A stretch of 64,000 bases of DNA. Source: JABCYV01 sp035512155. GTDB taxonomy: Bacteria; Acidobacteriota; Terriglobia; Terriglobales; Acidobacteriaceae. Numbering within the stretch: the stretch's first letter is position 1; each line of letters opens with the position of its first letter. Shown piece by piece: positions 50,008 to 59,010 of the stretch. A model generated the notes under the pieces. The model did no database searches, had not been told where the DNA came from, and was given only the letters and a program-made list of their open reading frames with translations. The DNA lies in assembly GCA_035512155.1 (NCBI GenBank), contig DATKEN010000038.1:48381-112380 (forward strand), written 5' to 3'. The position numbers were made by a program, and so were the translations under genes.

Positions 50008-53000
50008 ATGGTCCCCAGACGACTCTTCGATCTCGCGACCGGATTTCTCCCGGTCATTTCCCTGACCTTAATTCTTCTACCTGGCGCCGCAACAGTCTGG
50101 GCCCAACTAGCCGGAACGACCCTGTCGGGTCAGGTTTCGGATCGATCTGGGGCCATCATCGCAGCGGCGAGCGTGACGATCAGAAACGTGGCAACTGACG
50201 AAGCCCGTACCGTGACCACCAACGAGAAGGGACTGTATAACGCGCCGAGCCTTCAGCCGGGCATCTATTCGGTCACCGTTTCGGCTCCGGGGTTTGCGAC
50301 CCACGTGGAACGCGACCTGCAGCTCACGGTGGGTGCGATCCGAAAGCTAGATGTCTCTCTAACGATTGGTACGACTGCCGAGCAGGTCGAGGTCCAGGCA
50401 GGGGCAGCGGATGTTGAAACTGATACCTCGGTCAATAGTGCAACGGTTGGGCAGGAGCGCATCGTCGATCTGCCCCTGAATGGCAGAGACTGGACCCAGC
50501 TCGCAGTTCTGCAGCCGGGCGTAGTTAGCGTTCGAGCTCAGGAACCGACCACCGGTAATTCCAACCGCGGGGTGCGGGGCTTTGGCAATCAGTTGGCAAG
50601 CAACGGTCATAGCCCATATGAGAACACCTATCGCGTGGACGGCATCAACGAAAACGATTATTCGAACGGGGCTCCCGGCAGCGTTATCGGCGCCAATCTT
50701 GGCGTAGACGCGATTCAGCAGTTTAGTGTTGTGACTACGTCCTATACGGCCGAGTACGGGCGTACGTCGGGTTCTGTGATCAACGCAGTCACGCGATCCG
50801 GCGCAAACGAACTGCACGGGAGCGCTTATGTTTTTGATCGCGACAAGATATTCGACGCCAGAAATTTCTTTGATACGCCCCAAACTCCGCCCTTCCATCG
50901 CGTTCAATTTGGCGGGGCAGCGGGCGGCCCGATACAGAGGAACCGCACATTCATTTTTGCGGACTACGAAGGAGTCCGCCAGTCGCAGAGCGTGAACTTC
51001 AATAGCGTCGTGCCGTCGTCTGCGGCCCGCATGGGCCAGTTGCATCGAGCGGACGGAACCCCGGTAACGGTTCCGGTGGATCCAAATATTGTTCCCTATC
51101 TGGGACTCTATCCTCTTCCTAATTTTGGCCTTAATCCAGGCACGTTTGGCGACACGGGAAACTATGTCACTACCGGTCTCCTCAACCTAAGCGAGAACTT
51201 CGTCACCGCGCGCTTCGATCACACTTTTTCGGAAAACGACAATCTGTCCGGAACCTACCTCTACGATAACGGTCCGGAGACCGTCCCAGATAGTCTCGGA
51301 AATACATTGAGCCGTCTCAATGCAGGACGGCAACTGGTGAGTATCACCGAAACGCACATCTTTAAGTCCAAGATCCTGAATGTTGTTCGCCTCGGATATA
51401 ACCGCAGCGTCGGGGATATCCTGGTGCCAGTGAAAGCTCTTACGCCAGCGGGAGGAAACGCGGCCCTCGGTTACACGAGCGGCACCTTTGCTCCAACCAT
51501 CAATATAGATGGGATTGTGTCAACTGGAGGGCTGGGCAGTCTCCGCCAGGCCTCGATAAGGTATAACTCCTATCAGTTTTATGATGACGTAGCGATGACC
51601 CGGGGAGCGCATTTGCTGAAAGCGGGCTTCGCGTTCGAGAGAATTCTCCCCGGCGCGAAAGCAAAATCGCAGAACGGCACCGCCAACTTTCAAACCACAG
51701 GAAACGTAACCGCTCTCGAGAACTTCCTCACGGGCAACCTGTTCTCCGCTCTTGTTCTGCCGAATGGAACATCCTCTCCGATCGAAGTGCAGGACAACCT
51801 GTTTGGCGGCTACATTCAAGACGACTGGCGCGTCCGCCGGAATCTGACCCTGAATCTGGGATTGAGATATGAAATGCTTACCATCCCAACCGACCGCAAG
51901 AATCGCGCAGGCCTGATCAATACGTTAACGGCTCCTCCGGGCAGCGGACCCTGCCCCGCGGTGATCATGCCGACAACGGTGCCCGGCTGTGTTGTGCCGG
52001 TAAAGCAGTTCTGGCAGAGCAACCCCACGATTCATAACTTTGAGCCGCGGGTGGGATTCGCCTACGACGTATTTGGCAATGGGAAGACCGCGGTTCGGGC
52101 GGGCTTCGGGATCTATGACATGCTCCCGCTGCCTTACATCTATGCGACCTACGCGGCCATCTCCGCTCCTTACTCGCAGGATGAGATTGTGCCCGGGTTT
52201 TTGCTGCCGCCAGGCGGTTTTCCCAGTGCGGTTGCCGCCGTTGGCGCGGCGACCTCCTCCATTCGTATTGGGCACTTCATCGAGCAACATCCGAAGCGAA
52301 CCTATTCGCTAAATTACAACCTCAACGTCGAACAGCAGATCTCGCGAAATCTTTCTGCAATGATCGGGTATGTCGGGTCTCACACTCTGCATACGCCGTT
52401 TCAGGCTGAGGACATGAACCAGGTAGCTCCCTCTAATGTCCCAGTTATCGATGGCCGTTATGTGTATCCAGCGGGAGGGGTGCAGCAGGATGCGAACGCC
52501 ACTGAGATCTTCGGCCTACTATTCGATGGCAACGCGAACTACAACGGAATGATTTCACAGATTCGGGCCAGGTCGTACCATGGGCTTTCCGTCCAGGGTA
52601 CCTACACCTGGGGTCGATGCACAGATCTAGGGTCGGGCACGCAATCTCCATCGACGTATCAGAATTCATTCGCGAGTCTCATCTACTACGATAAGACACT
52701 GCGAAAGGGAGAGTGCGACTTCAATATCGCTCAGAACTTCTCCGCAAATTTGCTCTACGCACTACCCGCTGCGCAACGCGGGCTGATGCGGACGATAGCA
52801 AGTGGCTGGCAAATAGGGGGAATTATCATTGCGAGCACAGGCGTGCCCTTTTCCCTGATGCAGGCTGGGGACGTTCTTGGGCAACAAGGACAGAGCTTTG
52901 GTGCGGTGCCGGATGTAGTCCCAAATTGCAATCCCATTAATCAACATTTCAAGAGTTCAGGCTTGATTTACGTCAACCCGGCTTGCTTCGTGTTTCCAAC

Positions 53001-53373
53001 AGTTGCGATTGGTTCGGCGATCGCACCGCTTTGCAACCAGGGAGGAACGACTCCTACCAATGGCCAGGTACTCTGCCTGAATGCACTAGGGAATGCGCGT
53101 CGCAATCAGCTGGTTGGTCCGCGCCTGGTGGACGTGGACCTGTCGCTCGTCAAGAACATCCGCATTCCCCGCATCTCAGATGCGTTCAATCTTCAGCTGC
53201 GGGTGGAAGCCTTCAACATCTTCAATCGTGCGAACTTCCAGGCTCCAACCCATAACACCACTTTCGGTGGTCGGCTCGGCTTCGATCAGGAATCTCCTGG
53301 GACGGCCGGCCTGTTAGACTCCACCGCGACTCCATCCCGGCAAGTCCAGCTCGGGGCCAAGGTGATCTTCTAG
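50008..53373 (+). CDS. Oar-like TonB-dependent receptor with carboxypeptidase-regulatory domain
   Basis: A 1,121-residue outer-membrane protein. ATG 50008 follows AGGGGTG. Signal peptide, then a CarboxypepD_reg domain (LSGQVSDRSGAIIAAASVTI ... GLYNAPSLQPGIYSVTVSAP, ~38-115), a plug (IVDLPLNGRDWTQLAVLQPG; YRVDGINENDYSNG; YTAEYGRTSGSVINAVTRSG) and a large beta-barrel ending in VQLGAKVIF with a terminal aromatic. This is the acidobacterial 'Cna-B/Oar' family, thought to import oligosaccharides or other large nutrients. Operator sequence and position tie it to the GntR/AtuA cluster. Confidence 0.92.
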   Translation: MVPRRLFDLATGFLPVISLTLILLPGAATVWAQLAGTTLSGQVSDRSGAIIAAASVTIRNVATDEARTVTTNEKGLYNAPSLQPGIYSVTVSAPGFATHVERDLQLTVGAIRKLDVSLTIGTTAEQVEVQAGAADVETDTSVNSATVGQERIVDLPLNGRDWTQLAVLQPGVVSVRAQEPTTGNSNRGVRGFGNQLASNGHSPYENTYRVDGINENDYSNGAPGSVIGANLGVDAIQQFSVVTTSYTAEYGRTSGSVINAVTRSGANELHGSAYVFDRDKIFDARNFFDTPQTPPFHRVQFGGAAGGPIQRNRTFIFADYEGVRQSQSVNFNSVVPSSAARMGQLHRADGTPVTVPVDPNIVPYLGLYPLPNFGLNPGTFGDTGNYVTTGLLNLSENFVTARFDHTFSENDNLSGTYLYDNGPETVPDSLGNTLSRLNAGRQLVSITETHIFKSKILNVVRLGYNRSVGDILVPVKALTPAGGNAALGYTSGTFAPTINIDGIVSTGGLGSLRQASIRYNSYQFYDDVAMTRGAHLLKAGFAFERILPGAKAKSQNGTANFQTTGNVTALENFLTGNLFSALVLPNGTSSPIEVQDNLFGGYIQDDWRVRRNLTLNLGLRYEMLTIPTDRKNRAGLINTLTAPPGSGPCPAVIMPTTVPGCVVPVKQFWQSNPTIHNFEPRVGFAYDVFGNGKTAVRAGFGIYDMLPLPYIYATYAAISAPYSQDEIVPGFLLPPGGFPSAVAAVGAATSSIRIGHFIEQHPKRTYSLNYNLNVEQQISRNLSAMIGYVGSHTLHTPFQAEDMNQVAPSNVPVIDGRYVYPAGGVQQDANATEIFGLLFDGNANYNGMISQIRARSYHGLSVQGTYTWGRCTDLGSGTQSPSTYQNSFASLIYYDKTLRKGECDFNIAQNFSANLLYALPAAQRGLMRTIASGWQIGGIIIASTGVPFSLMQAGDVLGQQGQSFGAVPDVVPNCNPINQHFKSSGLIYVNPACFVFPTVAIGSAIAPLCNQGGTTPTNGQVLCLNALGNARRNQLVGPRLVDVDLSLVKNIRIPRISDAFNLQLRVEAFNIFNRANFQAPTHNTTFGGRLGFDQESPGTAGLLDSTATPSRQVQLGAKVIF

Positions 53374-53699
53374 CAGAAAAGGAGTGGCAAGCGGCGATGG
53401 CTTTGAGCTCGTCGCTCCAGATCGCGTGGCCAAGGTGGCTTCTCAGTAGATAGACTGGGAGGCGTTCGTGTACCGGGTCCGCCAGTACTAAAACGCGTAC
53501 CACCACTTCCCGCCGCGGTCCGCTTCAGTTGCTTGAGCACTCTTCGCCAAACGGTATACGTATTTGGAGACCATATAGGCGCTGACAGGAAATGTCAGCG
53601 GCGTGTATGGATTTGTAAGGAGCAAGCGTTCTGGCTGGTGAGTAGAATCGAATTACTGTATACCCGTATTGAGAGAAGAGATCCGGCGGTATTTAGTCT
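53374..53699. other. Gap between receptor and histidine kinase
   Basis: No intact gene. A plus-strand frame with several stops (IDWEAFVYRVRQY near 53450) may be a gene remnant, but I cannot name it. A further TGTATACC (53657-53664), similar to the GntR-type sites, lies 36 bp before the kinase start. Confidence 0.4.
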
Positions 53700-55124
53700 G
53701 TGACGATTCCATCCTTTATAAGTGGCCCGAACGCTAGAGTGCCCATTGGACGATTATTTATCAAGGTGTTCCTCTGGTTTTGGTTGACCGTTCTGGCGCT
53801 GGTCGCCATCTTTCTGGCTAGCCGCATGCTCGGCACTCGATTGCTTCCATCTACGGACGTCATTGCATCGTTCGCTCCCAGAGTCGCGGACGAGGCGGCA
53901 CACGCCTATGAATCGGGAGGTCCAGAAGAATTCGAACAATTCGCACGAGAGCTGGTCGGGAAATCCGGGTTTGAGCTCTATCTGATCGATGGGTACGGTA
54001 AGGATGTTTTGTCCCGGCCGATTCCCTCCGACAGTCTGTCGATAGTACACGCCGCCCGAAGTGACGGGCGCGTTCTTTCCCGCTTCGGGCTCCGCTCGCA
54101 CAGCTCATCTTATAAATTCACTTCGCCTTCGGGGCATCCTTACGTTCTTCTCGTCCGCACCGGCTGGCAAGTCGGAAGATTCCTGGACAGTACAGCCGGA
54201 GGTGGCCTTCCATTATTCGCCGCGTTCTTGCTCATGGTGACGCTCTTCTGTTTCTGGCTTACGCACCACATTGTTGCACCCATTCAAGGGATTCAATCTG
54301 CTGCGAGAAGGGTCGCCGCGGGCGATCTGAGCGTGAGATCCCCGGCCGAGATATCCGAGCGACACGATGAACTTGCGGCTCTGGCAACAGATTTTGATGC
54401 CATGGTTGAAAGGTTGAGCGCCTTCGTACGCTCCCAAAAGGATCTATTGAGCACCGTCTCGCACGAACTCCGCTCTCCCCTAACGCGATTAATTATGTCT
54501 TTAGCTCTTTTGCGAAAGCAGTCGCCGCCTGAGGCCGAAGAATTATTGCAACGGATGGAACACGATGTCGGGCGGGTCGATACGCTCATGGGGCAGCTTT
54601 TGACACTCTCGCGTTTGGAAACGGGTCTATCGTCCGACGCGAGAGACGACGTGGACTTGTCTCAACTGGTTCAGGAAGTGGTCGCGGACGGCGATTTCGA
54701 GGCGCACTCCTTTGGCAAGTCAGTGAAGTTGCAAGCCGAAGGAGGGATTGTCATCGAGAAGGCCGATCAGCAGGCCTTGCGCAGCGCATGTGAGAATATC
54801 ATTCGCAACGCGATTCGTTTCACTACGACCGGGAGTGAAGTGGAAGTGATTTTGAAGACCGAGAAAATGAGTGCGTCATCGCAGGCTGTTCTTTCGGTCC
54901 GCGATTACGGTCCGGGTGTCCCCGGAGAGTCACTGCAACAAATTTTCCAACCGTTCTTCCGTGTAAGGGAACCAAGTGGCGATCCACGGGCAAAGAACGG
55001 GACGGGCCTTGGGCTTGCGATTGCTCTCGAGGCAATACGTCAACACCGCGGCACAATCATCGCATCGAATGCCAATCCGATCGGCCTCGAAGTCAAGATC
55101 ATGCTGCCGACCTGCTACTCCTGA
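53700..55124 (+). CDS. Sensor histidine kinase (CpxA/EnvZ-like)
   Basis: A 474-residue inner-membrane kinase: TM1 (~18-42), periplasmic sensor (~45-165), TM2 (~170-192), HAMP (~190-243), HisKA with phospho-acceptor His255 in STVSHELRSPLTRL, and HATPase_c with the N box ACENIIRNAIRF, G1 DYGPGVP and G2 GTGLGLAIA. It starts at GTG 53700. Its partner regulator is encoded convergently just downstream, which is unusual for a two-component pair. Confidence 0.92.
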   Translation: MTIPSFISGPNARVPIGRLFIKVFLWFWLTVLALVAIFLASRMLGTRLLPSTDVIASFAPRVADEAAHAYESGGPEEFEQFARELVGKSGFELYLIDGYGKDVLSRPIPSDSLSIVHAARSDGRVLSRFGLRSHSSSYKFTSPSGHPYVLLVRTGWQVGRFLDSTAGGGLPLFAAFLLMVTLFCFWLTHHIVAPIQGIQSAARRVAAGDLSVRSPAEISERHDELAALATDFDAMVERLSAFVRSQKDLLSTVSHELRSPLTRLIMSLALLRKQSPPEAEELLQRMEHDVGRVDTLMGQLLTLSRLETGLSSDARDDVDLSQLVQEVVADGDFEAHSFGKSVKLQAEGGIVIEKADQQALRSACENIIRNAIRFTTTGSEVEVILKTEKMSASSQAVLSVRDYGPGVPGESLQQIFQPFFRVREPSGDPRAKNGTGLGLAIALEAIRQHRGTIIASNANPIGLEVKIMLPTCYS

Positions 55125-55170
55125 GGGGATTGGCCCAATCGTAAAACGGCACGCAAGCATGACATCGGCG

Positions 55171-55908
55171 TCACAGCGGCCAGGCATACAAATACCCAAC
55201 GCCCCGTACGCTGCGGATTCTTTCCGAGCCGTTTGTCTGTGGACCTAGCTTTTGACGAAGGTTGCTTACATGAAGATCGATGCTGCGATCAAAAGGCGAA
55301 AATTTCCGGCCCAGGACCCGCTCCACCAAAGCTTCCCGGGAAAGCACCTGTCCGGGGCATTCCAAGAATGCGCGCAGCAGATCGAACTCGGCCGACGTCA
55401 GATGCAAAGACTTTCCCGACTTGGATGCAGAATGTCCTGCCAAGTCAAGTTCCAAATCACCCGACCTGATTGACAGTGGTCGTTGTTGTTTGGCCCGCTC
55501 CGACTGCCAACCCGATCGCCGGAGGATAGCCCCAATGCGCGCAATTAATTCACGCGGGCTGAATGGCTTTGCCAAATAGTCGTCAGCGCCCATTTGGAGG
55601 CCCAAAACACGGTCAAACTCGTCGCCTTTGGCTGTCAGCATCAGAACCGGTGTACGCACGCGCGAGCGCACTTCTCGCAGAACATCAAAACCCTTCATGT
55701 CGGGCAACATCACATCAAGCACTATCAAATCGAAATTGCCGCTTGTCCCGGCATGGCTGCCTTCGGCGCCACTATGCACGGCCGATATCACGAAACCCTC
55801 AGCTTCCAAGTACCGTTGCACGAGGTCACACAGATCCGGATCGTCGTCCACGATCAGCAAACGCGCATGCTTGCGCATGGTTTCTTCGGGTCTTGCAACC
55901 TGGATCAT
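55171..55908 (-). CDS. OmpR/CpxR-family response regulator
   Basis: A 245-residue regulator. ATG 55908 follows GGAG by eight bases (frames starting at 55923 or 55878 are less likely). Receiver domain: LLIVDDDPD, phosphoacceptor Asp65 (IVLDVMLPD), LTAKGDEFD, DDYLAKPFSP. Winged-helix output ~140-245 (LHLTSAEFDLLRAFLECPGQ; RSIDLHVSNLRQKLG; RIRSVRGVGYLY). It faces the kinase gene tail to tail, with 46 bp between the stops. Confidence 0.92.
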   Translation of the reverse strand: MIQVARPEETMRKHARLLIVDDDPDLCDLVQRYLEAEGFVISAVHSGAEGSHAGTSGNFDLIVLDVMLPDMKGFDVLREVRSRVRTPVLMLTAKGDEFDRVLGLQMGADDYLAKPFSPRELIARIGAILRRSGWQSERAKQQRPLSIRSGDLELDLAGHSASKSGKSLHLTSAEFDLLRAFLECPGQVLSREALVERVLGRKFSPFDRSIDLHVSNLRQKLGPQTNGSERIRSVRGVGYLYAWPL

Positions 55909-56091
55909 GTATAAACTCCGCACACTTGAAGGCGGATCTGTGCGTATTACCCCAGAGCGTTAGCACCCTCTCTCGACGTAATGATAGCTGAGTCACACGC
56001 TACCAGTCCTGACACAAAACCAAACCTGCCGGACGCCAGTCGGGGTCGTCGCAATGATCAAGAAGATCCCTCTGATTCCCTCTTCCGAACG

Positions 56092-57147
56092 TCATTCACC
56101 AATCGTCGGAGAGAAGACGCCGATCCTGGGGTGTGCAAAAAGGCTCGCATAGCCTACGAACACTCTGTGCGAGACAGGATCCAGCACGAGGGTATGGGCT
56201 CCGTAGTGTGTACGTATCTCGTCCAGAACCCGATATGCGTTGGGACCGTCTTGCTGAATTACGGTTAATCGTCCGGCCCTTCCTGCGGAATAGATTCGGT
56301 GGAGTGTCCCATCGAATGCGACCGAATCAGGACCGCCGCCGATCCTCAGCGACGTAATGACCCGATGCGACTCCAGGTCAAAGACCACTAACGTTGCATT
56401 CCTGGAGCAAACCGCAAAAAGGCGCCGCTGCTCGGAGTTAATGGCCATCCCAGATGGTCCTTCACATGGAGCGAGAGACCATTGTCCTATCACTGCCCGC
56501 TCGCCAAGATCGATTGCAACGATCGAGTTGATGTCTTCGAGATTCTGATAAAGAACTCCAGTCTGCGAGTCCAAGGCGGGAAATTCTGGCTTTCCCGGAA
56601 GAGGCACTATTCCGACCGTTATGCGCTTCTCAGGATCAATCAGAGTCGCAATCTTTGCGTCTCCGTTCGCTACATATACAAGTTTTGCTGCTGGGACATA
56701 GAGTATTGCATCCGCATCGTCCGCGACTGGTATCCTCGCCAGTTGCCGAAGAGAAGTTGGATCGAAGACATCTACCGTGTTTTCTTCGCTTCGTGTGATG
56801 AAGGCAACGTTACGGTCCGTGATTACAGCTACCCCGTGAGCGGCTCCCGTCCCACGTAGCTCGGATACGGTGCTGAGGGACGGACGGTTCAAATTCAGGT
56901 CAACCTTTAATAACGAGCCCGAGGACTCGCTTGTGACAAATAAGGTACTGTTGCTTATGGTCAGGTAGTCGAGAACATTAAGCGGCCCACTCCTGGGGAG
57001 CTCAATATAACCCTCGAATTTCATGAACTTGGATTTGCTGGGTGTGCCTGGCCAAATAAGATAGACGGCTACCACGGCTAAACACAGGACGATCACCGTT
57101 GCAAAAGCCGCGATCATTCTCAGGTTTCTTTTTACGAATCCGTCCAT
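56092..57147 (-). CDS. Membrane-anchored beta-propeller (YncE/YVTN-like) protein
   Basis: A 351-residue protein. ATG 57147 follows AGGA by five bases; an upstream open stretch lacks protein character. One N-terminal anchor helix (~8-30, MIAAFATVIVLCLAVVAVYL), then ~7 four-strand blades (DYLTISNSTLFVTSESSGSL; VAVITDRNVAFITRSEENTV; AILYVPAAKLVYVANGDAKI; GPSGMAINSEQRRLFAVCSR; SVAFDGTLHRIYSAGRAGRL). YVTN propellers mostly bind proteins or ligands. Function unknown. Confidence 0.8.
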   Translation of the reverse strand: MDGFVKRNLRMIAAFATVIVLCLAVVAVYLIWPGTPSKSKFMKFEGYIELPRSGPLNVLDYLTISNSTLFVTSESSGSLLKVDLNLNRPSLSTVSELRGTGAAHGVAVITDRNVAFITRSEENTVDVFDPTSLRQLARIPVADDADAILYVPAAKLVYVANGDAKIATLIDPEKRITVGIVPLPGKPEFPALDSQTGVLYQNLEDINSIVAIDLGERAVIGQWSLAPCEGPSGMAINSEQRRLFAVCSRNATLVVFDLESHRVITSLRIGGGPDSVAFDGTLHRIYSAGRAGRLTVIQQDGPNAYRVLDEIRTHYGAHTLVLDPVSHRVFVGYASLFAHPRIGVFSPTIGE

Positions 57148-57233
57148 CTGTTTCCTAACTAAAACTTTGTTGCCAGAGTTGGGGCGCGTAGCACGAACTG
57201 TCGTCGCCGAGTTGCTAATCCAACTACGGACTG

Positions 57234-58124
57234 CTAACGGTGGTGTTCTGGAACCCACCAACCTGGGAGGAGTTTTGGAATGCGTAGCTTTTTGGCCCAA
57301 GGTCCCCATTGGGGTTCGAACTCAGTAAGGACATTCCCAACACCAATCTGCAGGAACTCACTCGCCATGCGTTGTTCCGCGTGTGTAACGTCGTTATATC
57401 CATTCGGGAGGATCTCCATCCCGACGAACCCGCCGGCAGCTGCCGAAGCGAAATTGCTTCCAGCAAAGGTCGTTCTTCCGGAATCCGTCTTATCGAAGAC
57501 GGTGAAGACAAGCGCATGTACGGTCCGGACGAACGGATTGGAACTGGTCGAACGCAGGTAGCGGGGATCTTCGTGCAGGAGGGCGCCTGTCAGAAATTGG
57601 GCGGTGTTTCTGGACAGACGATCCGCCACTCTGTACCCGTAGTTTCTGCCGAATGCGTCAGCGCCATCCTTCCATTCCTTGGGATATTTATTCGGTGGAT
57701 TGAGCATTCCCAATCCCGCCCCAAAGCCAGGCAGGATGACGGCTGGTGGGCCGAACGATTTATGGGCGTATATAAGAAATTTATCGCGAACGGTAAGAGG
57801 AGTTCTGGTCAGTCTTGGAGACAAGATTGGAAATTGATTCAGGTGCGTTTCCGAGTCTGCCGACGACGGTGGAACCTGTTCCTGCGCCTGCTCCTGTGGC
57901 ATCGGGGCATCGGGAAGAGCAGCGAGCACTTCATCATCAGCCAAAGGAAATCGGTTTTCGGCCTTCTCGGGCATAGTTGAAAAATCATCTTTTAAACGCA
58001 CAGTGGATGGGGACCGACTCTCCAAATCTTGTGAAAAGACGGCACAGGGGTGAACGGAAAATATGGCAGCGGCAACCAACATGGTGCCCGACAAGCGTCC
58101 AAATCTGGCACGATGGTTCATCAT
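57234..58124 (-). CDS. Secreted/outer-membrane protein with LPDAP motif
   Basis: A 296-residue protein with signal peptide (LSGTMLVAAAIFSVHPCAVF), a disordered acidic/proline region with ALPDAPMPQEQAQEQ (~68-85), and a C-terminal domain (~110-290) with conserved-looking blocks RDKFLIYAHKSFGPPAVILP, YGYRVADRLSRNTAQFLTGA, HEDPRYLRS and GRTTFAGSNFASAAAGGFVG. I recognise the LPDAP-type organisation from acidobacterial proteins but no function. GGAG precedes a double ATG. Confidence 0.7.
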   Translation of the reverse strand: MMNHRARFGRLSGTMLVAAAIFSVHPCAVFSQDLESRSPSTVRLKDDFSTMPEKAENRFPLADDEVLAALPDAPMPQEQAQEQVPPSSADSETHLNQFPILSPRLTRTPLTVRDKFLIYAHKSFGPPAVILPGFGAGLGMLNPPNKYPKEWKDGADAFGRNYGYRVADRLSRNTAQFLTGALLHEDPRYLRSTSSNPFVRTVHALVFTVFDKTDSGRTTFAGSNFASAAAGGFVGMEILPNGYNDVTHAEQRMASEFLQIGVGNVLTEFEPQWGPWAKKLRIPKLLPGWWVPEHHR

Positions 58125-58291
58125 GGTTCTCCACGCAGGAAAAGTATTCCTGCTTGCAAAGTACCGGGATCACGACGGGTGCGGCGTCAGGAAGGGTGAG
58201 GCGTTTGTAAGAATTTGTATGGTTTCGGATTAAGGACGGGTTGAGAGGTTTAGTGTGTTGTCACAGAGTCTTTGCGCACTGCACCGCGACG

Positions 58292-58861
58292 CTAACGAGT
58301 TGCATAATTAACTCCGGCAAAGGCGATTACGTCTTTATCCGGCTCTGTTTCAGTTGCAATGACGACGCTAGCTAGATTTCGGAGCGCAGCGGTCCGTGCG
58401 CTAATCACATCCCGCCGAAAACAGCCCAGCAGCAGAGAGCACTCCTGGTCGGAATACTTTTCCAGGATTGACATGATGAACACAAAACGCTCGAATGAAT
58501 TGAGCCCGACAATGCGGGCGAAGTTGGGGAATGGCTGCACCTCCGCGGGCACGTTTCCGATCAACCGCGAGAGGCTTGCGGCATTCGATTCGTTTTCGTC
58601 ATTCGGCCGCGGACAAAGCAAGCGGACTGCGTGAAGGATGATGCTGCGCCGAGCCCACAAATGCGCGCTCTCCCTGAACACGGAATTATTACTCATAGAA
58701 TCGTCAAACCCTGCGAGGAAACACTCCTCAGCCTTCTGAGGATCTGCGATCAGTAGGAGAGATAGCAAATAAAGACTGTTCATCTGTTCGAGGTAGACGT
58801 GGCAGAAATCACTGCGGGTGGCATATTCGTTTGATCGTGCGTTCTTGCACTTTTGTGTCAC
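58292..58861 (-). CDS. Degenerate sigma-70-like regulatory protein
   Basis: A 189-residue protein with remnants of sigma region 2 (YLEQMNSLYLLSLLLIADPQ KAEECFLAG) and region 4 (NSFERFVFIMSILEKYSDQE then CSLLLGCFRRDVISARTAAL). The core-binding and DNA-recognition residues are poorly kept. Related short proteins seem common in acidobacteria, often beside secreted hypothetical proteins as here. It might act as an anti-sigma decoy, an unusual ECF factor, or a signalling adaptor. Confidence 0.6.
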   Translation of the reverse strand: MTQKCKNARSNEYATRSDFCHVYLEQMNSLYLLSLLLIADPQKAEECFLAGFDDSMSNNSVFRESAHLWARRSIILHAVRLLCPRPNDENESNAASLSRLIGNVPAEVQPFPNFARIVGLNSFERFVFIMSILEKYSDQECSLLLGCFRRDVISARTAALRNLASVVIATETEPDKDVIAFAGVNYATR

Positions 58862-59010
58862 TTCGGCTCCTTCTTCTGTTGCGGCCAGGGATAAAAGACG
58901 TATCAGGACAACGCGTCTCTGTTCGAGAATTCGAGAAAGAAGTGGCGCTTTCCCGCCTACCCTACTCCCATCGGAAACCTATCAATGTTTCCGGATCTTG
59001 GCTGACCTGA

